Shown here: piece after piece, positions 8,973 to 18,078 of the stretch
How the letters are laid out: every line of letters starts with the position of its first letter
How positions within the stretch are numbered: position 1 is the first letter of the stretch
DNA from: Caballeronia sp. Lep1P3
Lineage (GTDB): Bacteria > Pseudomonadota > Gammaproteobacteria > Burkholderiales > Burkholderiaceae
NCBI RefSeq assembly: GCF_022879595.1
Contig: NZ_CP084265.1
Location: forward strand, 2,356,001 to 2,420,000
DNA length: 64,000 bases
Direction of reading: 5' to 3'
The notes under the pieces: model-generated
Seen by the model: the letters and a program-made list of their open reading frames with translations, nothing else
Databases searched by the model: none
Told to the model about the DNA's origin: nothing
Position numbers and translations under genes: made by a program

Positions 8973-9323
8973 TTATGGCTGCAGACTCACGCGACCCTTT
9001 GTCTCAAAACCGGTCGAGTCGTAATAGCTCCCACCTGCGAACCGCGGCTCGAGTGAATTCAACACGCTTATGGCGCTTTCTGCGGTCACCTCGGACAGAC
9101 GCTCCGGCGGTATAGGCGCGCGATACCATCTGCCAGAACGACTGAAAGACTCATACTCGATGAAGAAACGCAGCCAGACGGTGGAACAGCGCGTGCATTT
9201 GCTCAGCGTCACATCGCCATAGTTGCTGTTCGTCGTATCGACCCCGCTGAATATTATTTCGGGGTTGACGGGACCGCCCGCTGCTTCGAAACACTCACAG
9301 CCTGTTGGATGCACTGATTGCAT
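8973..9323 (-). CDS. hypothetical protein with Cys motif
   Basis: 116 residues, ATG at 9323 with AAGGGAAA about 9 bases upstream. Contains CECF near the N-terminus and CTRC near residue 43, a possible zinc site, followed by [21 protein letters not shown] do not recognise the family. It lies just downstream of the decayed WYL copy, on the same strand. Confidence 0.6.
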   Translation of the reverse strand: MQSVHPTGCECFEAAGGPVNPEIIFSGVDTTNSNYGDVTLSKCTRCSTVWLRFFIEYESFSRSGRWYRAPIPPERLSEVTAESAISVLNSLEPRFAGGSYYDSTGFETKGRVSLQP

Positions 9324-9341
9324 GATTGCTACTTTCCCTTG

Positions 9342-9733
9342 TTATCTTGCTCGCCCGAAGCGTCGAGCTTGCCCGGGTGAGATGCTACCCATAGTCTCCG
9401 TATCGCTCGACGATATGGGAAACACCTGACCGCTCTTCGCGCACCCACGCAGCACGTCGAATGCGATAGCCTCCCCGACTGTCATCAAGCCCGGTTCGCG
9501 CCCTCCCCTGCAGCCAAGGCTTGCGCTGCCATCTGATGGCGTCACCGCTCCGCGTCGGCAGGACCATGCCATTGTCCCCAAGCGCATCGAGATGATGGCG
9601 AATCAGCCGCGCGTTCGGGACGTGATGCCGAGCACCTCCAACTGGCGGATGATTTTTGAGTTGACATCCACTTTTCGGCGCTGCGCTCGGTCGGCAGGAT
9701 GCACAGGATGGACTCATCGACCTGCCGGTACAT
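9342..9733 (-). pseudogene. decayed N-terminal copy of the WYL regulator
   Basis: Three frames together follow the N-terminus of the intact WYL regulator at 14037: VDESILCILPTERSAEKWMST matches [25 protein letters not shown] sequence there. RLIRHHLDALGDNG then [11 protein letters not shown] matches the HRHL...[11 protein letters not shown] stretch. GLMTVGEAIAFDVL matches [13 protein letters not shown]. At least two frameshifts are present and the WYL domain itself is absent. It overlaps the end of the broken DUF2779 gene, so the original order was nuclease then regulator. Confidence 0.75.
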
Positions 9734-11293
9734 CGCTGTGGTCTCTCGCAACTGGTTGTGCGTGCCCACACTGGTCGTCCGCCGCAGAGGGGGCGTCGAT
9801 ACCGTACTCGGACAGACGTATGGGTCGGCCCGCACAAAGGCCGCCATACACGGCGACCATCGCGAGCGTGTCGCGTTTGCAGTATTCGAGCAAGCGTCCC
9901 CGCAGCTCTAGGCGTTCCAGTGCTGAGCTACTCGCGTCGACAGCAGCCCACCACGCCCGCTGTGCCGCTCCACCGTCTGCCACGCCGTTCAGCGACATAT
10001 ATTCCAGTTCCGGGCAGAGCGTCGGCACGACCTGCTTGATGGAAAAAGAACCTTTCATCGCGGGATGATAGTAGCCGCTGCGTACTACCTGCAGCAGGTC
10101 AAGCAGGCGACGCATGATTGCCTGAAGTTCGGCTCTGCACTCCGGGACCAGTTCGCATAGCTCCCTTAGCCGTGTGCGCTCGAAGGTCGAATAGACAATG
10201 ACAGGCCCCTCGTTTCCGACCGTCTCAATGAGCGAACGCACAAACTCTCGTGCCGGCAGCTCGCCGGACAGGTCGAGAAATTCGTGGTGAGTCAGAATCC
10301 CGGTGCCGTCTCGACATGACAGGACCACTGAAAGGGAATCTGCTGATACGGGTGCGTCCCTGCCCAGAACGGCACGGACGACGACATCGTTTCGAAATCG
10401 AGGAAGTAGCGCGGGTACGGTCGCGTTCGCAGGAATTGCTGCGCCGAAGGCGCGATATACGGGACGCCCTCTCGCGACGCACGCAGAATGAGCAGGTTAC
10501 GCGCGCTTCCCAAGGCAGTTTCGGGGACCTCCAGCGCATTGGTGTAACCGGCCTGTCGTAGCTTGCGCGCGGCGATTCGATGAAATATCTCCACCGGGAA
10601 TTCGGCCGGAGGCGGCTCCTGACTGCGGCAGTATGAGATGAACGGGCAATCGTACGGACTCGAGCAATGTTCGCCCGTGCGAATATCAGGTTTGTCCCGA
10701 GCCAGCATGGCCTGCAGTTGCCCGACGATGCCATCGACGCTCACCTTCAACTGCGCGACTTTCGCTGTGACGTCTAACTCGCGCAGCAGGCCGGCGTAGT
10801 TCTCTCCACCAGCGTAGACGAACTGGTTGTTCGTGTACGCAAGGGTGACCCGTCGCACTGGATAGCCTGCGCCTTCTGCCACCCACGCCTGAAGAGCACA
10901 GTCGAGATAGAAGTACGCCTTGTCCGAGGTCGCCGCCTTCACCTCAATCATGTGCCAGCCGTCGAGGTATGGGGCAAACCCATCTGCTCTTGAGACGACG
11001 TCCCGGTACGAGAAAGCAGCCTCGTAGACGACCGTACCATTTGCCGATGCACGTGCAAGCGCTGCCGGCGTCTCGTCAAGCGCCCTCACAATGTCGCGCT
11101 CGTGGCCGACAAGCTCTCCCGGCCCCATCAGTTCACGTGCGCGGTCACCGAAGAGGTGCCCCATCCGGAAGATGTGCTCGCTCTCAGGTGAAACGTGAGC
11201 CAACTCTCGCTCGTGCATCTCCAGCCAGAGCCGCTTGTGGCACTGCAGGCCGGACAGGATTTTTGACTTGGACAGGCGGTAGATTCGGGTCAT
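9714..11293 (-). pseudogene. DUF2779 nuclease, frameshifted copy
   Basis: Starts at ATG 11293 (MTRIYRLSKSKILSGLQC), overlapping the stop of the gene before it by ATGA. Runs parallel to the intact copy at 28889-30460: Cas4/RecB-like N-terminal half (VSRADGF, MIEVKAAT, Cys cluster) and DEDD exonuclease half (YFLDFETMSS, EYCKRDTLAMV). The frame breaks near 10299: after SCHVETAPG one frame stops and the match continues in the next (ILTHHEF). A one-base deletion explains it. A catalytic-region codon is also missing (YSTFE against YNASFE). Confidence 0.8.
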
Positions 11294-11688
11294 TGGCCCA
11301 ACGTTTCCTTTCGTGAAGGAAGCGCGCATTGGTCGCAAAGCACGCATATCCTGTGGCGCACTCCCGTAAGCGTGCCGGGTGCGCCGCAAAGTTCGCAGGT
11401 GCGCAGGCTTCGTTCGCGCGCTCCATCCACGAGCGTCTCCGCGGCCTCAGTAGTGGGCCCCGCGAGGTACACCCGAAGTGAGCCAAGCTTTTGCTTAACC
11501 TGCTCAACCGCGACGGGCTCATCGCTTGATTCGCGCGCGATTTGCTCGAGCCCAGTTGCAAGGTCCGCAATAATCGCCTTCCAGCCCGGCGCGCACTCGA
11601 AGCGCTCGCCTCTCGGCAGACGCGATTCCAGCTTCCGAAAAATGAGCGGATGCGCGAGGATGATTTGGCGTTCGTCATCAAGATTCAT
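11290..11688 (-). CDS. hypothetical protein with C-terminal zinc ribbon
   Basis: 132 residues, ATG at 11688. A conserved-looking helical part (APGWKAIIADLATGLEQIA, VEQVKQKLGSLRVYLAG) precedes CELCGAPG...CVLCDQC, a zinc ribbon. Similar proteins of unknown function occur in many proteobacteria. It is translationally coupled (ATGA) to the DUF2779 gene and lies 42 bases after 11731-12441, so the three form one operon. Confidence 0.75.
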   Translation of the reverse strand: MNLDDERQIILAHPLIFRKLESRLPRGERFECAPGWKAIIADLATGLEQIARESSDEPVAVEQVKQKLGSLRVYLAGPTTEAAETLVDGARERSLRTCELCGAPGTLTGVRHRICVLCDQCALPSRKETLGQ

Positions 11689-11730
11689 TCATGCACTCCC
11701 CGTATTTGACGTAGGCCCCAAAGTCAGCAG

Positions 11731-12441
11731 CTACGATAGAGCAGCCTGTCGCGATGACAGTTTCCAGTGCGTCGGCGTCTTGCCGTCCGGGGTCCCTTTT
11801 GCGTTGCAACGGACGACACTGAAAGTGTTCTCCACGGGCAGTCCAACCCACACAATCTCACCGAAATCTTCGAACGAATCGAGAACAGCGCGAAACGCGG
11901 CGCTTTGTCTCGTCGCGCTGGAAATCGGGTTCAGCGGCGACATCAGCACAAGCCGCGGGCGCACGTTCGGGTTGCGGTCAAATGCGGGCTTCATAGCCCG
12001 GTACTGGGCGAGCTTCGAACGCATCTGTTTCGTGTCCCAGTTCCCCACGCCTTTCGCCTCCAGCAGCAGCAGATGGGTGATAGCTGGCGCGTTGGCAGGA
12101 CGCTCGGTGAAGCACATCACAAAGTCTGCATCCTGCTGCCGGCCAGTAACTGGAAATGCGCCAGACTCACCAGCCAAGAGCGGAAGTGGCTCGTCTGGGC
12201 GCAGTTCGTCGCTCATCAGGGCCGCATACAGCCAGTCGAGGTGAAAATCCATCGCGCAAAACACCTTTTCCGTCGTGACCTCGATTCCGCACTTCGCGAG
12301 AACCTCGCCAAGGAAGTCATCGTGTGGCACGAATTTGACGCCCAGCACGCGCTGGATGAGAGCGAAGCGCTCTTTGGCGTTGAACCTGCCAAGCTTGTAC
12401 TCAAGGCTTTCAGCTGGAAAGCTTACTGATTGGTCTGTCAT
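11731..12441 (-). CDS. putative PD-(D/E)XK-type protein, paralog of 28099-28833
   Basis: 236 residues from ATG 12441; longer starts overlap the promoter. LGRFNAKERFALIQRVLG, AMDFHLDWLYAALMS, VTGRQQDADFVMCF and LLLLEAKGVGNWDTKQ are shared with the protein at 28099. The D...EAK pair spaced by ~25 residues looks like a PD-(D/E)XK nuclease core, but this is inference. First gene of an operon with the zinc-ribbon protein and the DUF2779 gene. A weak copy of the regulon site lies at 12537-12553. Confidence 0.75.
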   Translation of the reverse strand: MTDQSVSFPAESLEYKLGRFNAKERFALIQRVLGVKFVPHDDFLGEVLAKCGIEVTTEKVFCAMDFHLDWLYAALMSDELRPDEPLPLLAGESGAFPVTGRQQDADFVMCFTERPANAPAITHLLLLEAKGVGNWDTKQMRSKLAQYRAMKPAFDRNPNVRPRLVLMSPLNPISSATRQSAAFRAVLDSFEDFGEIVWVGLPVENTFSVVRCNAKGTPDGKTPTHWKLSSRQAALS

Positions 12442-12807
12442 TTCTTGTATTAGTCTAGTGCAGCATTGGAAGAGTCGGCGCTTAGATGTCAGGGACGCAG
12501 CTCGGAAGCTCAACACCATAGATTCTACCGATATAGAGGACATTTTCTGCCCAGTACACTCCTAGCCCCTTGGTTGAATGAATCTCAGCAAGCTCAGCGT
12601 CAGTGACCCGCGCCAGATGACAACGGCCGAACTCGCTAAATGCCGGACACTCGTTCTAATGCCAAAGCCATTGCAATGCCTCACAATGAGCGCAGGGATA
12701 GCTCAACGTCACCAGCCGTCACGTCAGTATTCAACCTGGCGCCTTCGGACAGCAGAATTCTGATGCCGTAATCAAGCGGCATAGTCATGCAATGGCAGTC
12801 AGTTCTC
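12442..12807. other. intergenic stretch with leader of the 12441 gene
   Basis: 366 bases. It contains the candidate promoter at 12522-12553 reading leftward. The rest shows no convincing gene on either strand. Confidence 0.5.
12537..12553 (-). promoter_or_regulatory. weak regulon site, upstream of 11731-12441
   Basis: Minus strand TGGGCAGAAAATGTCCT. The downstream half TGTCCT is perfect, the upstream half poor. TAGAAT (12522-12527) follows after 9 bases. The paralogous gene at 28099 has a good site in the same place, which supports this one. Confidence 0.4.
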
Positions 12808-12984
12808 TTAATCATTTTTGTCGCGTTGGCTGCGGGTGGGAACGAACTTACGTGGCCAGCGCCTCTTGCCGGCGTGATACACCTCGTCGAACAGAGACCA
12901 GTCCGCGGGGGGATTCGTCGCGATGTCCCGCAGATTGCAAATCTTGTCGGCGAGCTCGGCGAGCTTCGCACGGCAACTGACCAT
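12808..12984 (-). pseudogene. fragment of an HD-domain hydrolase gene
   Basis: Minus-strand [25 protein letters not shown] matches [25 protein letters not shown] of the intact gene at 8366-8893 (shown here in part). The HD and ED motifs are absent and the reading leaves the homology after about 25 residues. A duplicated, decayed piece. Confidence 0.7.
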
Positions 12985-13024
12985 GAGGCATCCCCATACA
13001 AGGTTGACAACGTCGCTTACGCGA

Positions 13025-13231
13025 TTATTTGACGCTTCTCCAAATGAGGGCAGATAGTTGGTTTCCAGTACCGATAGTCCGGAAATGGCTGTCCCGGGTC
13101 TTGTCTTCTCGCGGGTTGTACTCCCCGACGCGAGCGAAATGAGCATCCCGACCAACCTGTTTGCCCGTCGAATCCGTCTCGATACTGCCAATAACCTTAA
13201 AATGGTCGTCTCGCAGATATTCTGTGCTCAT
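13025..13231 (-). CDS. small hypothetical protein, 68 residues
   Basis: ATG at 13231, with GGGG about 7 bases upstream. Composition is charged and repetitive around (R/D)DxHFxxIG: LRDDHFKVIGSIE, GRDAHFARVGEYN, TRDSHFRTIGTGN, i.e. three repeats of a motif of about 20 residues. A full regulon promoter (13307-13339) points at it. Function unknown. Confidence 0.6.
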   Translation of the reverse strand: MSTEYLRDDHFKVIGSIETDSTGKQVGRDAHFARVGEYNPREDKTRDSHFRTIGTGNQLSALIWRSVK

Positions 13232-13322
13232 TCAAGCCCCGTAGTTGGTGACGTATTGTTGCGCTCGCGTTGGTCGCAAACGGGGACCCCGTTGCGCACC
13301 CGAGCCAGTCTACGTCTCAGCT

Positions 13323-13339
13323 GGGACATTTCATGTCTC
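13323..13339 (-). promoter_or_regulatory. regulon site, promoter of 13025-13231
   Basis: Minus strand GAGACATGAAATGTCCC, then 10 bases, then TAGACT (13307-13312). Confidence 0.75.
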
Positions 13340-13419
13340 GAAACAAGTGGAATCAGAAATTCTCGGGCCACCGCTCCCAGAAGCACGGTTCGTCGTGGTG
13401 CGAGTTCTTCATCGCGTTC

Positions 13420-13760
13420 TCAAGGGGCACACCTTAGGACTTGAACGTCGTCGAAGCGCATGGTGCCGTCCGGGTACTCGAAGAATGCCTGCACCTTCCA
13501 GTACTCTGCGTCGCCTTCGTCAAACGGCACGTCGATGAAGACCGCACCGGCGTATGAGTGCGTCACCGTTTCCGACGCATATGGCCGGCACTCGCGCCAA
13601 GGTGCGTACTGGGCATCGAACCACTGCAAAACGCATTTTCGACTGTCCAGTTCCGCGTAATCCTTGAAGTTCGGCCGGTCCGCCAGGTCAAAAATCGAGA
13701 TAGAGCACGTCTCGCTACAGCTTTCGTGCAATGGCGTCGATGTGTCCGAGTAATGCCGGC
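13420..13760 (-). pseudogene. decayed paralog of the 46465-46875 gene
   Basis: The true start is ATG 13760 behind GGGAAGGG: MPALLGHIDAIARKL then TAG, where the intact paralog reads MPMLIKHIDAIAREKQ. After the nonsense codon the match continues (RDVLYLDF), then shifts frame to ELDSRKCVLQWFDAQ, HSYAGAVFIDVPFDEGD and GTMRFDDVQV. One nonsense and one frameshift are visible. The C-terminal ~25 residues are missing. Function of the family is unknown. Confidence 0.75.
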
Positions 13761-13919
13761 ATTTCCCTTCCCCCCAATTGTTATGCCCAAGTTTTCACGG
13801 CTTTGGTACATCTCCGTCCATGGGCAGCACGGCCTTACCTGTCTGTGCGGGGACCAGGATACCTGCGCCCAAATATGGACAGCCGAAACCGTCCCGAACA
13901 TCAATAATTGCATGCAACC

Positions 13920-13936
13920 GGGACAATTAACGTCTC
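13920..13936 (-). promoter_or_regulatory. regulon site between WYL gene and 13420-13760
   Basis: GGGACAATTAACGTCTC on the plus strand. No -10 follows rightward. Leftward, AATTAT stands 10 bases beyond the site, so it may serve the divergent decayed gene. It could also be an auxiliary operator, 26 bases from the next site. Confidence 0.6.
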
Positions 13937-13945
13937 GCGCTAGAT

Positions 13946-13962
13946 GAGACACAAGACGTCCC
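13946..13962 (+). promoter_or_regulatory. regulon site, promoter of the WYL regulator
   Basis: GAGACACAAGACGTCCC, 10 bases, TACAAT (13973-13978). ATG of the regulator follows at 14037. This places the site in front of its presumed own regulator. Confidence 0.75.
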
Positions 13963-14036
13963 GAATCTTCCGTACAATCACAAAGAGACGGACCTGAAAG
14001 CAAGGTACGCCCGCCAACCTCGAAAGAACGAACGCG

Positions 14037-15095
14037 ATGCCCTCCAGCCTCGATGAAGTAATCCTGCGAGTCCTGCCGACCGAAAGAGACGCAGTGCCTT
14101 GGATGTCCACACCGGAAGTTCGCCGTCAGCTGGAAGAGCGTGGGCATCGTGTGGGGTACACAAAGAAGGTACAGCGGCATCTGACCAAGCTGCAAGACAA
14201 GGACAAATTGGTCTTGTCGACCGAGAACGGGCGCGAGTTGCTGTGGCAGAGAAAACCTTGGCTGCAAGGGACACGCGAAGGCGTTAGCCTGATGAGCGCG
14301 TCCGAAGCAGTTGCCTTTCACGTCCTGCAGCAGTTTGCGGGCAACAAGCTTCCCAGCGCCGTCACCAAGGACATCCAGCCACTTTTTCAGGCTGCGGAAG
14401 TTCGTCTTTCGCAGGAAAGGGCGGATAGCCGGGTGTACCGTGCATGGCCCGACAAAATTGACTCGGTCGACGGCACGTTCTCACTCATTCGACCGAAGCT
14501 GCGTCCGGAAATCTTCCAGACCGTCGCGACTGCAACCTTTTTTGAGCGCGAGTTGCTCGTGCAATACCGCCCTGCTTACAAGGGTGAACAGGCTGAAGAG
14601 CCGAAGGCAAAGCCACTGTGGCCTCTCGCGCTGGTCGAGTCAGGAGGCGTCATGTATATGGTGGCACAAGACCCGACTCGGCCGCCGCAGCCGGAGAGAG
14701 GTCGGAACGAATGGATGCGCACGCTTTATCGACTGGACCGAATTGGGTCGGCTACTGAGTCAGGAAAGAGCTTCGCCTATCCTGAAGACTTCAAATTGCG
14801 CAAGTACATCGAGACAGAACAAGCGTTTAACTTTCTCACGGAAGCGCCCGTGCGGCTCGAATTGGCGTTTGATGGCAATGCTGGTAACCACCTCAAAGAG
14901 TCACCCATGGCAAAGGACCAGGAAATCGAGACCTTGCCAGACGGACGCCTGAAGGTTTCCGGCACGGTAATTCCGAGTCTGAAGCTCCGGTGGTGGCTTC
15001 GCTCGATTGGCGCCGCTGTTGAAATTGTGGCGCCAAAATCGCTTCGTCAAGAATTCGCCGCGGACTACCTCAAGCTGGCGAACAGGTATCGTTAG
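14037..15095 (+). CDS. WYL-domain transcriptional regulator
   Basis: 352 residues. Residues 1-80 form a winged helix ([27 protein letters not shown], with [20 protein letters not shown]). About 165-235 is a WYL domain (LLVQYRPA, then [18 protein letters not shown]). The last ~90 residues are a WCX-like domain ([24 protein letters not shown]). WYL regulators sense nucleic acids or nucleotides, often near defence genes (BrxR, CapW), and include the DNA-damage activators PafBC and DriD. Two regulon sites lie directly upstream. I infer that it binds GRGACA-N5-TGTCYC throughout this island. Confidence 0.88.
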   Translation: MPSSLDEVILRVLPTERDAVPWMSTPEVRRQLEERGHRVGYTKKVQRHLTKLQDKDKLVLSTENGRELLWQRKPWLQGTREGVSLMSASEAVAFHVLQQFAGNKLPSAVTKDIQPLFQAAEVRLSQERADSRVYRAWPDKIDSVDGTFSLIRPKLRPEIFQTVATATFFERELLVQYRPAYKGEQAEEPKAKPLWPLALVESGGVMYMVAQDPTRPPQPERGRNEWMRTLYRLDRIGSATESGKSFAYPEDFKLRKYIETEQAFNFLTEAPVRLELAFDGNAGNHLKESPMAKDQEIETLPDGRLKVSGTVIPSLKLRWWLRSIGAAVEIVAPKSLRQEFAADYLKLANRYR

Positions 15096-15416
15096 GACGA
15101 GGACCACGTTGGGTTGCGAATCGGAGCATGCCAGCGTGACAAGACTCCTGTTCGACACCATTGTTTTTTTCGGTACTGCCGATAAGACGGAGTCAGATTG
15201 GCGCTCCTACCAGAGTCAGAAAACAGGCGAAGGAAATGATTCTCTGCCGGCCCTCCCGTTCCCCTTGTCGCTTGTTCCGCCATGGGAAAAGCTCGCCGAG
15301 CCTTCGGGACAACTGGGCGGAGAAATGGTCAGCGTTCGGCGCTCAATCCAAGCTTTATAACCCTGCCGCCGCGCACCTGCGAGCGGTGAAACTGTAGTCT
15401 TACCAGGGGAGTAAAA
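15096..15416. other. stretch without a convincing gene
   Basis: 321 bases between the WYL gene and the broken sirtuin. Open frames exist on both strands but none has a good start plus protein-like composition, and no regulon site is present. Confidence 0.5.
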
Positions 15417-16164
15417 GTGCCTACTGCTCAACACCTTCATGTGCCCCGTCTATGCGTATTTGCAGGCGCGGGACTGTCAGCAGAAAGTGGTATATCGACG
15501 TTCCGCACCCGGAGACGGCATCTGGACCCAAGCGAGCATCGACGAAGTCTGTAACTTCACGACATGGCGCCGCAATCGCGAGGCGGTTTTCCGCTTCTAT
15601 AACGAAAGAATTGCCGAGAAGCGGGACGCACGCCCAAACGAAGCGCATCAGATTCTCGCCGCATGGCAAAGAACCTGGGGCACAGAGCGGGTTCAGCTTA
15701 TCACCCAGAATATCGATGACCTGCTTGAAAAGGCAGGGGCGCCGCATGTCGTACATCTTCATGGTGACATGCATTCGCTGCAATGCACTGCCTGCGATTT
15801 TCGCTTCGCCAACGATGGAGACGAGTTCCGTTCGGACGCGGCATGCCCGAAGTGCGGCGAAGTGGATGCGGTCAAGCCTGGCGTCGTGTTCTTCCACGAG
15901 CCAGCCCCTGAATACATGAACTTGCATCGCATGAAGGTGGAGATGACAGACAACGACTTGTTCGTCGCGATTGGGACGGCATTCGAGGTCGTCTCGCCCC
16001 AGAGTATGCTGCCTTGGGGGCGGCAGGACCGGCATGAGAGGAACTTTCTGATTGACCCGTCGCCAAGACGAACAGAGGTTTTTGGGGTTGTGGAGCCCGA
16101 GTGCGCTACGGTAGGCCTGCGCAATCTGGCAAATCGCATCACCAGTTTGATGACGACGTGCTGA
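15417..16164 (+). pseudogene. sirtuin (SIR2-family) gene with one frameshift
   Basis: From GTG 15417 (AGGGGA upstream) the frame reads VFAGAGLSAESGISTFR, the NAD-binding signature, and then goes out of frame. From about 15500 the next frame gives GDGIWTQASIDEV, LITQNIDDLLEKAG, HLHGDMHSLQC and two CxxC zinc pairs (CTAC, CPKC). One extra C in the CCC near 15514 accounts for it. If it is a sequencing error, the gene is an intact NAD-dependent deacylase of about 248 residues. Confidence 0.85.
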
Positions 16165-16177
16165 CCAGACAGACGTG

Positions 16178-16384
16178 TTAGCCGAAGTAAGCATTTGCGG
16201 GTCTCGGGAGGTTCGCCGTGACCTGCCTTAGCGACCGCCCGACAAACAATGCATACCCCTCGGACCGGTGAACAACGCACGCCGGTTTCCCAGCTTGCCT
16301 GGTATGGTTCTGGCACCCATGAAATGTCGTGCGTCGCGCCGCTGGCGCCAGCTTGACGCGGACGTTCGAATTCGCCTGCACCAC
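16178..16384 (-). CDS. possible small protein, 68 residues
   Basis: ATG at 16384. Basic, no motif, no clear ribosome-binding site. Kept only because it fills the gap between the broken sirtuin and the next gene and looks compositionally plausible. Confidence 0.2.
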   Translation of the reverse strand: MVQANSNVRVKLAPAARRTTFHGCQNHTRQAGKPACVVHRSEGYALFVGRSLRQVTANLPRPANAYFG

Positions 16385-16419
16385 GAACGCAGTTCGCGAA
16401 TCATGGTTGCGGCGGAAAA

Positions 16420-17190
16420 CTATTCCTCATCCATTTTCTCAAGCCGTTGGATAAACTCTTGGGCGCTCACCGGCTCGGACATGTTCGCGTCCTCTGCAGC
16501 TTCGTGAATCATGTCCACGAACTCGTCCGTATCCCGCGGATTACCCGCCCACGACAGTTCCCACAACACGGCATGGATGACCTGTGCGAGCGTCGGGTTC
16601 GGCAACTGAAATGTATGGAGCGTGCGCGTGATGTCCCGACTGTCAGCAACTGTCACCTCGGGGTTCAAACGCAGCGGAAGGTTGAAAATATGGCCGACCG
16701 GTACGAACTTGATGGCCCACCGGATGCGGGTTCCCTTTTCGTATCGAAGATTACCATCCTCCATCACATCGTCGCGCAGTTCATAACCCACCCCGCCAAC
16801 CCACAGCCGATGGACGCCGCGCAGCTCATCTGTCTCCCGGTCCTTTTCCCAGTCGTAGAACAGTTCAAGATATTCGATACCTGTCGGGTCGTACTCGCCC
16901 GTGCAAGCCTCTGCGTTGCCCTTTTTCGTCTCCTGCAAATATTCCGCCGCATACGCCCGTTTGAACATCTCGATGAGCAAAGGATTGCGGTCAAGCAGCG
17001 AAAAAATGTCGCGAACGTAAATCTCGCCACAGAATCGTACTGGCTCCATCATGTACGCAGCAGCGTTGTCGGTCGTGTCAGACGGGACGTATGCATCATC
17101 GCCCGTTGCCTCATCGCTCACCCAATGAAAATATTGGAGTTTGCCACCCGTCGTCAGCGTCAGTTCTCCCACTGGTTTCTCCTGTTTCAT
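16420..17190 (-). CDS. hypothetical protein, 256 residues
   Basis: ATG 17190 preceded by AGGAACGA; an in-frame upstream start lacks a site. Acidic soluble protein: GKLQYFHWVSDEAT, EYDPTGIEYLELFYDWEKD, RIRWAIKFVPVGHIF and an acidic C-terminus (EFIQRLEKMDEE). No motif recognised. Neighbour of a secreted protein on the same strand, but 126 bases apart. Confidence 0.7.
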   Translation of the reverse strand: MKQEKPVGELTLTTGGKLQYFHWVSDEATGDDAYVPSDTTDNAAAYMMEPVRFCGEIYVRDIFSLLDRNPLLIEMFKRAYAAEYLQETKKGNAEACTGEYDPTGIEYLELFYDWEKDRETDELRGVHRLWVGGVGYELRDDVMEDGNLRYEKGTRIRWAIKFVPVGHIFNLPLRLNPEVTVADSRDITRTLHTFQLPNPTLAQVIHAVLWELSWAGNPRDTDEFVDMIHEAAEDANMSEPVSAQEFIQRLEKMDEE

Positions 17191-17316
17191 TCGTTCCTGG
17201 CTTGCGCCAAGACGTCTCGTCGGCGCGAACACAACATTTCCTGACGCGCGGATGCGCGCGCCGAACCAGCAGTCAGCGAAGGTACGCTCGGCCGAATATG
17301 GACGGCTGCCCCGGCA

Positions 17317-17997
17317 CTACGGCTCCATCCAGCAAATACGTGATGCTTCCGCCCCATTCAAGTACTGGCGAATCGAGGCGTATGGCAGCACAACTGTCTT
17401 GCAGCAGGCTTGAACAACGTGCGCGGGTTCAGGGTAGACATAAAGCCCATCACGACCTAACCCAAGCCTGGCCGCGTCTATCGCGCTCTCAGAGTCCCCC
17501 GCCATATCATCCTCGATGACCGCAGAGCAGTCGCCACCATCGTGCGTCGCCTTGGCACTCAGAATGAGACGCCTTTTGATTACATCACGAATGTCCGTGC
17601 GCCATTTCACTGACCCACTGATACCTTCCTGCCATCCAACCTGGTAGAGCGTAAGCGTCGAGTAACGCTCTCCGGTAATAGCGTCGAACACGACCGGTCT
17701 AACGTCAGCCAACGGATAAGGTCCGCCACAATACTCGCTGACCGACACCTCGACCGAAAAAACTGACGGTGTGTCGAGCAGAACTGTAGCTCGCGACGAA
17801 TAGGAGCCCGCACACTCGCCAGCATCCGCTTTGATTTCTCGGCGCAAATCCTTCACTGCGGCAACAAGTTCGTGTTGCGTCCGGGACTTTGCCACCGGGA
17901 AGGGCGCCGGCCGAATATCGACGGTAGCTGCAATACAGGTCCCCACCCTGGCAGTCACGACAGTCCACGCGATGAACCCCAAAAGGCGATTACGCAC
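17317..17997 (-). CDS. exported hypothetical protein
   Basis: 226 residues, ATG 17997. N-terminal signal peptide: MRNRLLGFIAWTVVTARVG then a short hydrophobic run and CIAATVD. Mature part has paired cysteines (GECAGSY...EYCGGPYP, and ACCKTVV) consistent with disulphides in the periplasm. Related in layout to DUF3298-type periplasmic proteins, but not clearly a member. Confidence 0.65.
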   Translation of the reverse strand: MRNRLLGFIAWTVVTARVGTCIAATVDIRPAPFPVAKSRTQHELVAAVKDLRREIKADAGECAGSYSSRATVLLDTPSVFSVEVSVSEYCGGPYPLADVRPVVFDAITGERYSTLTLYQVGWQEGISGSVKWRTDIRDVIKRRLILSAKATHDGGDCSAVIEDDMAGDSESAIDAARLGLGRDGLYVYPEPAHVVQACCKTVVLPYASIRQYLNGAEASRICWMEP

Positions 17998-18078
17998 TAT
18001 TCAAATGAATCAACGACAAAAGACAGGTGGAAAGGTCTCTTCTTGAGTTCGGGCGCCAGCTAAAGCGACAAGACGCCA

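Noticed and set aside
17240..17260. GAGACGTCTTGG upstream of 17190 as another regulon site
   Set aside because: The second half-site and a correctly spaced -10 are missing.
18025..18050. GAGACC...TGTCTT upstream of the exported protein
   Set aside because: The half-sites are 8, not 5, bases apart and the -10 is poor.
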